Part shown: positions 7,026-13,960 of the stretch, piece by piece
Layout: every line of letters begins with the position of its first letter
Position numbering within the stretch: the stretch's first letter is position 1
Source: UBA3792 sp964426415
GTDB taxonomy: Bacteria; Bacillota; Clostridia; Christensenellales; CAG-138
Reading direction: 5' to 3'
Assembly: GCA_964426415.1 (NCBI GenBank)
Contig: CAYRQM010000038.1
Coordinates: 1 to 16,115 of the forward strand
Length of the DNA: 16,115 bases
Position numbers and translations under genes: made by a program
Notes under the pieces: generated by a model
Told to the model about the DNA's origin: nothing
Seen by the model: the letters and a program-made list of their open reading frames with translations, nothing else
The model's database searches: none

Positions 7026-7287
7026 CATAAATCGTTGAGACAGAGAAAACACGCGAACGACCGCAAAGAGAGCACGCCACGGTGGAAGGCAAGCAGGCAC
7101 GATGCGTTCAATATGGGCTGTCGAGAGTGCGCCGAAGGTTTCAGTAGGCCGCAACGGGTCACGACCGTTATCGCGTGCGACATGTGTCAGCATGTTTGAG
7201 CGTCCCATTTGGGGAAGCAAGGTGGCACCGCGAATTTCATTCGTCCTTGCAGCATCATTTTTTGATGCGCAAGGCGTTTTTGTTTTT
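7026..7287 (+). ncRNA. T-box riboswitch, tryptophan (UGG specifier)
   Basis: The transcript leader senses uncharged tRNA-Trp. The T-box core AAGGTGGCACCGCG is at 7219-7232. UGGC (7223-7226) would pair with a tRNA 3' end GCCA, agreeing with the G discriminator of bacterial tRNA-Trp. Stem I is supported by GACAG (7039-7043) pairing with CTGTC (7118-7122) and GAACG (7055-7059) with CGTTC (7105-7109). The internal loop between these helices contains UGG at 7114-7116, the tryptophan codon as specifier, and the AGAGA and GGTGGAAGG elements are in the expected order. A stem III-like hairpin, AACGG...CCGTT, precedes the core. The antiterminator pairs GCAAGG (7217-7222) with CCTTGC (7245-7250) and competes with the terminator. 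The downstream gene is trpB, as expected. Confidence 0.95.
7245..7287 (+). terminator. T-box-controlled terminator before trpB
   Basis: CCTTGC (7245-7250) and GCATC (7252-7256) pair with GATGC (7264-7268) and GCAAGG (7269-7274) around an ATTTTTT loop, with one bulged A. TTTTTGTTTTT follows (7277-7287). The 5' arm is shared with the antiterminator, so the two structures exclude each other. Confidence 0.93.
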
Positions 7288-7320
7288 GGGCGCCGCACAA
7301 CAAAAAAATAGTTTGATTTG

Positions 7321-7350
7321 AAAGGAGCGCAAGGCTGACACCTTGCAGGA
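7321..7350 (+). promoter_or_regulatory. Hairpin between two Shine-Dalgarno-like sites at trpB
   Basis: AAAGGAG at 7321-7327 is followed by the perfect hairpin GCAAGG-CTGACA-CCTTGC (7329-7346) and then a second site, AGGA (7347-7350), seven bases before the ATG. The stem repeats the GCAAGG/CCTTGC pair of the T-box antiterminator and terminator. It may affect ribosome access or bring the stronger upstream site near the start codon; this role is inferred. Confidence 0.5.
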
Positions 7351-7357
7351 AACAAAA

Positions 7358-8596
7358 ATGTTCGATTACAGAAGCATGGACACGTACCTCAAGCAATTTC
7401 CCGATGAGAATGGTCGCTTTGGCGCCTACGGCGGGCAATATCTGCCCGACAACCTGAAAAAAGCGTTTGACGACATCGCCAACGCCTACGAATCCATTTG
7501 CCACAGCGCCAAGTTCATCAACGAGCTGCGCCGCATCCGCCGCGAGTTTCAAGGCCGTCCGACGCCCGTGTATCATTGCGAACGGCTCTCCAACCATCTG
7601 GGCAACTGCCAAATCTACCTCAAGCGGGAGGATTTGAACCACACGGGTGCGCACAAGCTGAACCACTGCATGGGCGAAGGACTTTTGGCAACGTACTTGG
7701 GCAAGAAGAAGCTGATAGCCGAGACGGGCGCGGGACAGCACGGCGTCGCGCTTGCCACAGCCGCCGCCTATTTTGGACTGGACTGCGACATTTACATGGG
7801 CGAAGTGGACATCAAAAAGCAAGCGCCCAACGTGACGCGCATGAAGATTTTGGGTGCGCGGGTCATTCCGGTTACGCACGGTTTGAAGACGCTGAAGGAA
7901 GCGGTGGACGCCGCGTTTGAAGCGTACTGCACCGAATATGAAGACGCCATCTACTGCATCGGTTCCGCCGTTGGCCCGCACCCGTTCCCCAAGATGGTAC
8001 GCGATTTCCAATCGGTGGTGGGCATCGAGGCACGGGAACAGTTCCAAGAGATGACCGGTATGCTGCCCGACATCGTGACCGCGTGCGTGGGCGGCGGCTC
8101 GAACTCCATCGGGATGTTCGTGCCGTTCCTTGCCGATCCCGTGACGCTGGTGGGCGTCGAACCGCTGGGCAGAGGCGCGGCGCACGGCGACCATGCCGCC
8201 AGTATGCGTTTTGGCAAGATGGGGATGCTGCACGGGTTTGACAGCATCATGCTGCAGGAGCCGGACGGCAGTCCCTCCCCCGTCTACTCCATCGCAAGCG
8301 GTTTGGACTACCCCTCCGTCGGTCCCGAACACGCCTATCTGCACGACATCGGTCGTGTGGAATACGATTGCGCCACGGATGAAGAAGCGATGGAAGCGTT
8401 CTTTTTGCTCTCACGGCTCGAAGGCATCATTCCCGCGTTGGAAAGTTCGCACGCGCTTGCGTATGCCATTCGCTACGCCCGCACCCACAAGACGGGCAGC
8501 ATCTTGGTCAACCTTTCAGGCAGAGGCGACAAGGACATCGACTATGTGACGGAGCAGTACGGCGACGGCGCACGATTTTTGAAGGGCGTCAAGTAA
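7358..8596 (+). CDS. trpB: Tryptophan synthase beta chain
   Basis: A 412-residue PLP enzyme that condenses indole with L-serine to give L-tryptophan, normally in an alpha2-beta2 complex with TrpA. The PLP lysine is Lys100 in HTGAHKLNH, the catalytic glutamate is Glu122 in AETGAGQHG, the PLP phosphate loop is GGGSNSIG (from 245), and the pyridine-binding LSGRGDKD block is near the C-terminus. The N-terminal ENGRFGAYGGQY motif marks the standard TrpB1 type rather than TrpB2. ATG 7358 is preferred for the AGGA site seven bases upstream; TTG at 7343 would sit inside the leader hairpin. It is controlled by the Trp T-box upstream and ends at its own terminator, so it is transcribed alone. No trpA or other trp gene is in the window, which is unusual for Clostridia. 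Confidence 0.97.
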   Translation: MFDYRSMDTYLKQFPDENGRFGAYGGQYLPDNLKKAFDDIANAYESICHSAKFINELRRIRREFQGRPTPVYHCERLSNHLGNCQIYLKREDLNHTGAHKLNHCMGEGLLATYLGKKKLIAETGAGQHGVALATAAAYFGLDCDIYMGEVDIKKQAPNVTRMKILGARVIPVTHGLKTLKEAVDAAFEAYCTEYEDAIYCIGSAVGPHPFPKMVRDFQSVVGIEAREQFQEMTGMLPDIVTACVGGGSNSIGMFVPFLADPVTLVGVEPLGRGAAHGDHAASMRFGKMGMLHGFDSIMLQEPDGSPSPVYSIASGLDYPSVGPEHAYLHDIGRVEYDCATDEEAMEAFFLLSRLEGIIPALESSHALAYAIRYARTHKTGSILVNLSGRGDKDIDYVTEQYGDGARFLKGVK

Positions 8597-8612
8597 TTAG
8601 GAGAAACACAAG

Positions 8613-8643
8613 ACAAGAGCCTCGGTTTGAGGCTCTTGTTTTG
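8613..8643 (+). terminator. trpB terminator
   Basis: A perfect 11-bp stem ACAAGAGCCTC/GAGGCTCTTGT (8613-8639, loop GGTTT) is followed by TTTTG, 16 bases after the trpB stop codon. Read on the other strand, the same hairpin could also help end the AlgX-like gene, but its tail there is less T-rich. Confidence 0.93.
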
Positions 8644-8671
8644 TATGTGCGCGCCCACCGTTCCCCCGGGG

Positions 8672-8744
8672 GTCATTCTGAGGTACGAAGTGCCGAAGAA
8701 TCTCCCGCTTGCGTGCGAAATCCTTCACTGAAGCGCAGGATGAC
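8672..8744 (+). repeat. Dispersed intergenic repeat, copy 2, with inverted ends
   Basis: This 73-base element starts GTCATTCTG (8672-8680) and ends CAGGATGAC (8736-8744), which are inverted copies of each other with one mismatch. Inside are two small three-base-loop hairpins, GGTAC-GAA-GTGCC (8682-8694) and CTTC-ACT-GAAG (8723-8733), and AAGAATCTCCCGCTTGC (8696-8712), identical to the inverted copy at 10-26. It fills most of the gap between trpB and the AlgX-like gene. It resembles a miniature palindromic mobile element; no target-site duplication is evident. Confidence 0.65.
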
Positions 8745-8784
8745 AGACGGGCGTTCTGCGTTTCTTACCGCTCTGGTACGCGTT

Positions 8785-9888
8785 CTATCGCAGCACCGAG
8801 CTGCTGTTGAGCACCAGCGTGCTGTACAAGAACAGCACATCGGCGTTTTCAAATTCTACGCCAAACTGTGTAAGATACGCGCTTGCCACATAGCGGGTGT
8901 CGACCAGCGTAATCTTGGAATACCCCGAAACCAACAGCGGAATCAGGCTGCTGCCGAAGGAATCGCGGAACACCACCAGCGTGCGATCCGTAAAAGCGCT
9001 CGGGTTTTCGATGGTGATGAGCGCGGAATTGCCCATCAAAAACAGCTCATACGGGTCTTTGCCCGTCGCCTTGTTCAGATCGTACACGACGCCGTCCACG
9101 CCCACGCCCGTGTCATAATTGGTGACCACGCAGTCTTCCAAAACCGCACTGTTTAGGTATGCCAGCGTGTCGGGCTTGTGCGGCAGTGCGGTCTGCCCAT
9201 AGAGAACGCCGTAGAACGGCGAAGCAAGCGTTTCGGTTTGGTATTCGTCGGACAGCGTGACGCCCATGGCGGCGGCGATGCGCTGTGCGACGGGCACCAG
9301 TGCCGTTTGCTTCCAATGGGTATCGGTGACATAGTAGTCGGACGCGTCCAACGCGTCCCAAATGTGAATCGGCGTGCAGGCGGGACAGGCTGTCTCCAAT
9401 GCTTGTACAAGCGCATCATAGGAAAGATGCAGCCGCCCGCTTTGCGGCGCCAAATACACGTTTTTGTCGGGTACGACGCACAGATACACGTTGTTCGCAT
9501 TCGCATACTGCCGCACCAAGCCGTTGATGTAATCGGCGGCGTTTGCCCACGCGCCCGTCGTTTCGGGGTACTCCAGCTTTGCAAGATGGCCTTCCGTCTG
9601 GTAGATGCCGTTGTTATCCATTTGCAGCAGGACATAGCCCGACGCAAGCGCCTTTACGGAACGGAACGTGTCGCGCATGGGGAATTGATCCAAAAGGTAC
9701 GGCTCGACGTCCTGCATCGCCTTGCCCGACCAAACCGTATCGGCGTTGATGGTCGGCGCCTCGGCAAGCAGGCGGCGTTCCGCGTCGGAATAGCGATCGG
9801 GTGCTTTGACCCACATCCAAATGCCAAGTCCGAACAGCAGCGCCAGAACGACGCCGACAACCGCAATTTGTGCAATCTTTTTCGTCAT
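8785..9888 (-). CDS. AlgX/AlgJ-like SGNH (DHHW-family) protein
   Basis: A 367-residue protein with an N-terminal membrane anchor or uncleaved signal (about residues 7-27) and an extracytoplasmic SGNH-like domain. Family landmarks are ERRLLAEAP (37-45), VVPDKN (138-143), the catalytic-type D189-T-H191-W and the serine block FRDSFGSSLIP with Ser310. Such proteins accept an acyl group delivered by an MBOAT partner and transfer it to an exported polysaccharide, as AlgJ/AlgX do in alginate acetylation; the polymer here is unknown. Its TAGGAGG ribosome binding site overlaps the stop codon of the upstream MBOAT gene, so the two are translationally coupled. The length is in the family range. It is the last gene of the operon; the trpB terminator hairpin beyond it may serve both strands. 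Confidence 0.85.
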   Translation of the reverse strand: MTKKIAQIAVVGVVLALLFGLGIWMWVKAPDRYSDAERRLLAEAPTINADTVWSGKAMQDVEPYLLDQFPMRDTFRSVKALASGYVLLQMDNNGIYQTEGHLAKLEYPETTGAWANAADYINGLVRQYANANNVYLCVVPDKNVYLAPQSGRLHLSYDALVQALETACPACTPIHIWDALDASDYYVTDTHWKQTALVPVAQRIAAAMGVTLSDEYQTETLASPFYGVLYGQTALPHKPDTLAYLNSAVLEDCVVTNYDTGVGVDGVVYDLNKATGKDPYELFLMGNSALITIENPSAFTDRTLVVFRDSFGSSLIPLLVSGYSKITLVDTRYVASAYLTQFGVEFENADVLFLYSTLVLNSSSVLR

Positions 9889-9897
9889 GGCGTCCTC

Positions 9898-11298
9898 CTA
9901 AAACCGAAAATACAGGAACGGGTTAAACGACCCATCCACAAGATACGCGGTGCAAAGCAACAGCAGCGCGCAAAGCGCCACCGGCTCCAACACGGCAAGC
10001 ACGCCGCCGCCCACGCGAAGCTTTTGGATGCGCGCCGTAAGGTTCCAAACGAGCGGCGTTGCGCCCACGGCTGCGACTGCCAGGACGACGCCGTAGCTGC
10101 GCAGATAGTACCACACCTCTGCCGAGGCGAACGCGCTTGTCCCCACGCCGAACATGCCGCCGATGGTGGCAAAGGCATCTGAAAGATCGGATGCGTTGAA
10201 GATGACAAAGCTCAGGATGACCGCAAGCAGCACATAAACGTGGCCGATGACCTTGCTCTTTTCGAAGAATTGCCGTGCAAACAGCTTCTCGATGCAGAGC
10301 AATATGGCAAAGAACACGCCCCAAATGACGAAGTTCCAGCTTGCGCCGTGCCAAAGCCCCGTCAGCATCCAAACCACAAAGATGTTGAACAGATGCCGCG
10401 CCTTGCCCACGCGATTGCCGCCGAGCGGGATATAGACGTAATCGCGGAACCATGTGCCGAGCGAGATGTGCCAGCGGCGCCAAAAGTCCGTGATGCTCTT
10501 GGCAATGTAGGGATAGCGGAAGTTCTCGGGAAAATCGAACCCGAACAGCTTGCCAAGCCCGATCGCCATGTCGGAATAGCCCGAAAAGTCGAAGTAAATT
10601 TGCAGCGTGAACGCGATGGCATACAGCCAATAAAACAGCACGGATTTGTCGTTGGACGCGGCAAACGTGGCGCAAAGCGCACCAAGCTGATTGGCAAGCA
10701 GCACCTTTTTGGCAAGCCCCAACACGAAGCGGCGCAGCCCCAGCGCGGCTCGTTCCAAGCTGTGGGTGCGAACCTTGAGCTGTCGTTCGATGTCGGAATA
10801 GCGGACGATCGGCCCCGCAATCAGCTGCGGGAACATGGCGATATACGTTGCCAGATCCAGCGGATTCTTTTGCGCCGCCACAACGCCGCGATAGACGTCA
10901 ATCAGATAGCTGAGCGACTGGAAGATGTAGAAGCTGATGCCGATGGGCAGTGCAATCTTGAGCAGCGGAATGGCAAGCCCCGTCACCGCCGCAAAGCTGG
11001 ACAGGAAGAAATCCGCATACTTGAACAGACCCAACACGCCAAGATGCAGCACAATCAGCACGATCAGCGTGGTCTTGCGGGCGGCGGGCGCAGATAAGCG
11101 CTGCAGCAGCAGCCCGCCCAAGTACGCCAGCAGGATGACGCCCACCATCAGCAGCACATAGCGCGGCTCGCCCCAGAAGTAGAAGAACAGCGAGGCGAGC
11201 AGCAGCACGAGATTCTTGCCCTGCTTGGGAACAAGAAAATACAGCAGCAATGTGACGGGCAAAAACCCGTATAAGAAGGCTAAACTGGAAAACAGCAT
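9898..11298 (-). CDS. MBOAT O-acyltransferase (AlgI/DltB-like)
   Basis: A 466-residue polytopic membrane protein with about ten or more hydrophobic segments. It matches AlgI-type membrane-bound O-acyltransferases: opening MLFSSLAFLYGFLP, FPQLIAGPIVRY (156-167), FDFSGYSDMAIGLGKLFGFDFPENFRYPY, DFWRRWHISL with His277 and LTGLWHGASWNF with the likely catalytic His317. It should move acyl groups (commonly acetyl) across the membrane to the AlgX-like protein encoded next, for decoration of a surface polysaccharide. The ATG directly follows the T-rich tail of a terminator hairpin and has no visible Shine-Dalgarno, so expression may be low or depend on read-through from the lipoprotein gene. An in-frame ATG at residue 51 would delete conserved sequence, so 11298 is kept. 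Confidence 0.93.
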   Translation of the reverse strand: MLFSSLAFLYGFLPVTLLLYFLVPKQGKNLVLLLASLFFYFWGEPRYVLLMVGVILLAYLGGLLLQRLSAPAARKTTLIVLIVLHLGVLGLFKYADFFLSSFAAVTGLAIPLLKIALPIGISFYIFQSLSYLIDVYRGVVAAQKNPLDLATYIAMFPQLIAGPIVRYSDIERQLKVRTHSLERAALGLRRFVLGLAKKVLLANQLGALCATFAASNDKSVLFYWLYAIAFTLQIYFDFSGYSDMAIGLGKLFGFDFPENFRYPYIAKSITDFWRRWHISLGTWFRDYVYIPLGGNRVGKARHLFNIFVVWMLTGLWHGASWNFVIWGVFFAILLCIEKLFARQFFEKSKVIGHVYVLLAVILSFVIFNASDLSDAFATIGGMFGVGTSAFASAEVWYYLRSYGVVLAVAAVGATPLVWNLTARIQKLRVGGGVLAVLEPVALCALLLLCTAYLVDGSFNPFLYFRF

Positions 11299-11327
11299 AA
11301 AAAGAAGCGGCGGAACGAAGCCGCCGC
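11299..11327 (-). terminator. Intra-operon terminator/attenuator
   Basis: On the minus strand GCGGCGG-CTTCGTT-CCGCCGC is followed by TTCTTTTT and then at once by the ATG of the MBOAT gene. It lies seven bases beyond the lipoprotein stop codon. It should end part of the transcripts, leaving the lipoprotein more abundant than the two downstream proteins. Confidence 0.8.
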
Positions 11328-11334
11328 AGGTGGG

Positions 11335-11883
11335 TTAGTCTTCGAAGTTGTTGGGACACATCACGACGAAAATCGTGTTGTTGTAGGAATCCACGACCAG
11401 CTCGTCGGCGGACACACAAATGTTCCAGTTGAGGTTGGCGTTCGTCTTGAGCTGCTCCATAAACGCGGCGGAATCCGCGCCGTCAGCCAGCACAAAGAGA
11501 TAGCCGATGAAGGGAATGCTTCCAATCATGGGGCCAAAGCTGACGCCCTCGGAAAAGCCGGTGACGTCTGCCGAGAAGCCATTGAGATAGCCTTCGGTCA
11601 CCGCCATGGTCATGCCCGCAAACTGAATGTCGGAATGGGCAAGAATGGCGTTTGCAAGCGCATCCAACGAGATGGTCGGATCGGCTTGGATCGTCGTCAA
11701 AAACAGCTGATCGAGCTTTTTGCCCAGCGTATCGGCAACGGGTGCGTCGGTCGGCACGTCGGTCGGCGCGTCGGTCGGCGCTTCGGTGGCAGAAGGCGGG
11801 TTGACATCCGCGGGCTTTTTGGTGCAGGCGGCGACGGACAGCAGCAGAACGGCTGCCAGTACGAATAGGATGATGCGTTTCAT
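11335..11883 (-). CDS. Lipoprotein, possibly DUF4358-like
   Basis: A 182-residue lipoprotein. A basic start (MKRI) and hydrophobic stretch lead to the lipobox VAAC with Cys20 as the lipidated residue. Next comes a low-complexity Pro/Thr/Asp linker with repeated PTDAP/PTDVP units (about residues 36-48), then a folded domain of about 130 residues. The general layout, ending in a hydrophobic strand (IFVVM) and a short acidic tail, and the position before an MBOAT/AlgX-like pair recall DUF4358 lipoproteins of Clostridia. I am not certain of that match and no function is known. The ATG at 11883 has an AGGAG site and its own promoter further up. It is probably displayed on the outer face of the membrane and may assist polysaccharide modification. 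Confidence 0.8.
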   Translation of the reverse strand: MKRIILFVLAAVLLLSVAACTKKPADVNPPSATEAPTDAPTDVPTDAPVADTLGKKLDQLFLTTIQADPTISLDALANAILAHSDIQFAGMTMAVTEGYLNGFSADVTGFSEGVSFGPMIGSIPFIGYLFVLADGADSAAFMEQLKTNANLNWNICVSADELVVDSYNNTIFVVMCPNNFED

Positions 11884-11965
11884 ATCGGTTCTCCTGTCAA
11901 GGTTATTTTTGTGTGCACGTCAATAATACAAAGCACAAAACGGTTTGGTTGCAACACTTAGCCAT

Positions 11966-11994
11966 AGTGTACCCCAAGTTCTGCCGCTTTACAA
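11966..11994 (-). promoter_or_regulatory. Promoter of the lipoprotein-MBOAT-AlgX operon
   Basis: On the minus strand TTGTAA (11989-11994), a 17-base spacer and TACACT (11966-11971). This gives a leader of about 75 bases before the lipoprotein gene. It diverges from the nucleotidase promoter only 11 bases away. Confidence 0.7.
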
Positions 11995-12004
11995 GCAAAT
12001 TTCA

Positions 12005-12033
12005 TTGAAAATGGCGAAAGTTTCTGTTATACT
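12005..12033 (+). promoter_or_regulatory. Promoter of the dockerin nucleotidase
   Basis: TTGAAA (12005-12010), a 17-base spacer and TATACT (12028-12033). The leader is only about 25 bases, with AAAGGA as ribosome binding site. It lies back to back with the leftward promoter at 11966-11994, so one regulator could act on both. Confidence 0.85.
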
Positions 12034-12066
12034 ATCATCACAATAACCGAAAGGAACCCACAATCC

Positions 12067-13899
12067 ATGCATCGTTTTCGAAAATGCGTCGCGCTGACGC
12101 TGCTCTTTGCCCTACTTTTGTCGCTGCTGCCCACATCGGCAAGCACCCAAGCGGCAGCCAAGACCTACGAACTGACCGTCTTTGAAACGTCGGACGTGCA
12201 TGGGCACTTGGTGGACACCTCGTCGGGCGACGCCGCGCAGTACGCGTATCGATTTGCCTATCTTGCAAACGTCATTCAAAACGCCCGCACAAACGGCGAT
12301 CGCGCCACCACCGTGGTGTTGGACGGCGGCGACATCTACCAAGGCAACGTGGTTTCCAACCTGCAGGACGGCAAGCCCTTGGTGGAAGCGTACGACGCCA
12401 TCGGCTACGACGCCGTGGCGCTGGGCAACCATGAATTCGACTGGGGCATCACCAACACCTGCGACGCGGACGGCACCATGACAGGCTACCTAAACGGCGA
12501 CGGCGAAACGGTGGATTGTTTGATTCCCGTGGTCTGCTGCAACATCTACAACAAAAGCAGCGGCGAACGGACGACCTTTTCAAAGGATTATGTGCTATTG
12601 GAAAAGACCGCTACGGCTTCCGACGGCTCCACGATGACGGTGACCATCGCGGTCATCGGCTACGCGTGCAATTATGCGTCGGACATCATGCCCGCCAAGT
12701 TCGAAGACTATTCCATCGACAGCTCCACCGCCCGTGTTGCCGCCTTGGCTTCGACGCTGAAGGCGAACGGCGCCGACGCGGTCATCGTCTTGGCGCACAG
12801 CGGCGCATCGTCCCTTGCGGGTAATTTCTCCGCTTCAACGGTTGATTTGGTGCTGGGCGGGCACTCCCACGTCAACGCATCCGGCACAAGCGGCGGCGTC
12901 GCCTATCTGCAGGCGGGCGCCAAGGCGACCACCTACGGTACCGCTACACTGTCGTTTACCGACGGCACGGTGACGGTCAAGAATCCGCAAACCACCGCTG
13001 TCGGCGCTTGCACCTCGTCCGATGCGCAAAACTTGGATCCCGTGGTCTACGCCCTCTCCACCCGTGCCGTGTTGGGCGTAGCGGACACGCTTTCCGCCGT
13101 GCTGGGCTACGTCACGCAGGACGTGCAGGGCGTGACGGCAGGCAATTTCGTCTGCAATCTGTACAACCGCGCCACCGGTTCGTTGGTGGGCGTCAACAAC
13201 AGCGGCGGCATTCGCACCACCTTCCTGCTTTCGGGCAGTGCGCGGCGTTCCGTCACCAAGGGCGATCTGTATACCATGCTGCCCTTCGACAACCAAATCT
13301 ACGTCTTCCGCGTGACGTATGAAACGCTGTACGACACCCTCAGCAGCGACCGCAACTACATGTACGGCGTCGATCTGTACGACAACGCGCTGGTGATCGA
13401 CGGCGCCTGCGTCTACCTGAACGGCACATGGGCGGAAGGTTGGAAAACGGCGACCACGCTGGTGTCCGTCAACGAATACGTTTCCACCTCCAACAGCCGC
13501 TTTGTCGCATGGATTGACGCAGGCTATTTGGAGGATGGCGTCAGCTATGTGGACAACGTCTGCGCCATCGACGCTGCCACCGCCATCGCAGCGGAACACG
13601 ACGGTTGGATTCCAACCGACACCGAGAATCACCGTCACAACAGCTCCTATTCGGGCACGTTGACCACGACGACGCCGCCAAAGCCCAATCCTTCCTACTG
13701 CTTGGGCGATGTGTCGGGCGACGGGAGCGTCACCGCCAACGATGCGGCGATGCTGCTGCGCTATGTGGCAGGGCTTGTAACCTTTTCCGAGCAGCAAAGA
13801 ACCGCCGCAGATGTGACGGGCGATCAAGCGGTGACCGCCGAGGACGGCGCCGCCATCTTGCGCTATGTGACCGGGTTTTTAGCCGGTTTCGCGGCGTAA
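12067..13899 (+). CDS. Secreted 5'-nucleotidase-family phosphoesterase with C-terminal dockerin
   Basis: A 610-residue exported protein. A signal peptide (about residues 1-27, cleavage probably near SAS/TQA) is followed by a calcineurin-like metallophosphoesterase domain with all metal-site motifs: D43-V-H45, GGD89, GN121-H122-E, H244 and GGH266-S-H268. The 5'-nucleotidase C-terminal domain (about 335-500) has the substrate-binding NNSGGIR block at 377-383. Expected chemistry is removal of phosphate from extracellular nucleotides, for phosphate or nucleoside uptake. After a Thr/Pro-rich linker (about 530-542) come two dockerin type I repeats, 547-569 (GDVSGDGSV...) and 581-603 (ADVTGDQAV...), each with a Ca-binding loop and an LRYV helix. 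Dockerins bind cohesins, so the enzyme may be held in a multi-enzyme complex or on the cell surface. No cohesin gene is in the window. Confidence 0.92.
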   Translation: MHRFRKCVALTLLFALLLSLLPTSASTQAAAKTYELTVFETSDVHGHLVDTSSGDAAQYAYRFAYLANVIQNARTNGDRATTVVLDGGDIYQGNVVSNLQDGKPLVEAYDAIGYDAVALGNHEFDWGITNTCDADGTMTGYLNGDGETVDCLIPVVCCNIYNKSSGERTTFSKDYVLLEKTATASDGSTMTVTIAVIGYACNYASDIMPAKFEDYSIDSSTARVAALASTLKANGADAVIVLAHSGASSLAGNFSASTVDLVLGGHSHVNASGTSGGVAYLQAGAKATTYGTATLSFTDGTVTVKNPQTTAVGACTSSDAQNLDPVVYALSTRAVLGVADTLSAVLGYVTQDVQGVTAGNFVCNLYNRATGSLVGVNNSGGIRTTFLLSGSARRSVTKGDLYTMLPFDNQIYVFRVTYETLYDTLSSDRNYMYGVDLYDNALVIDGACVYLNGTWAEGWKTATTLVSVNEYVSTSNSRFVAWIDAGYLEDGVSYVDNVCAIDAATAIAAEHDGWIPTDTENHRHNSSYSGTLTTTTPPKPNPSYCLGDVSGDGSVTANDAAMLLRYVAGLVTFSEQQRTAADVTGDQAVTAEDGAAILRYVTGFLAGFAA

Positions 13900-13916
13900 C
13901 ACGCCAAAACGAAATG

Positions 13917-13944
13917 CGGGCGAACAAAGCGTTCGCCCGTTTTT
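13917..13944 (+). terminator. Terminator between convergent genes
   Basis: A perfect 9-bp stem CGGGCGAAC/GTTCGCCCG with loop AAAGC (13917-13939) is followed by TTTTT, 17 bases beyond the nucleotidase stop codon. On the minus strand the stem is the same but the tail is only partly T-rich; it probably also serves the ligase gene ending at 13961. Confidence 0.9.
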
Positions 13945-13960
13945 GTATGCTATTTTTGAT

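Noticed and set aside
4516..7038. An 840-codon open frame on the plus strand
   Set aside because: It lies antisense to the radical-SAM, spoIVFB and spoIVFA genes, which have family motifs and good starts. Its translation is rich in His, Gln and Arg with no domain, as expected from the complement of GC-biased codons.
7187..8344. A 385-codon open frame on the minus strand
   Set aside because: It is antisense to trpB and its T-box leader; TrpB has every catalytic motif in the plus frame.
12835..13827. A 330-codon open frame on the minus strand
   Set aside because: It is antisense to the nucleotidase/dockerin gene, whose domains are intact on the plus strand.
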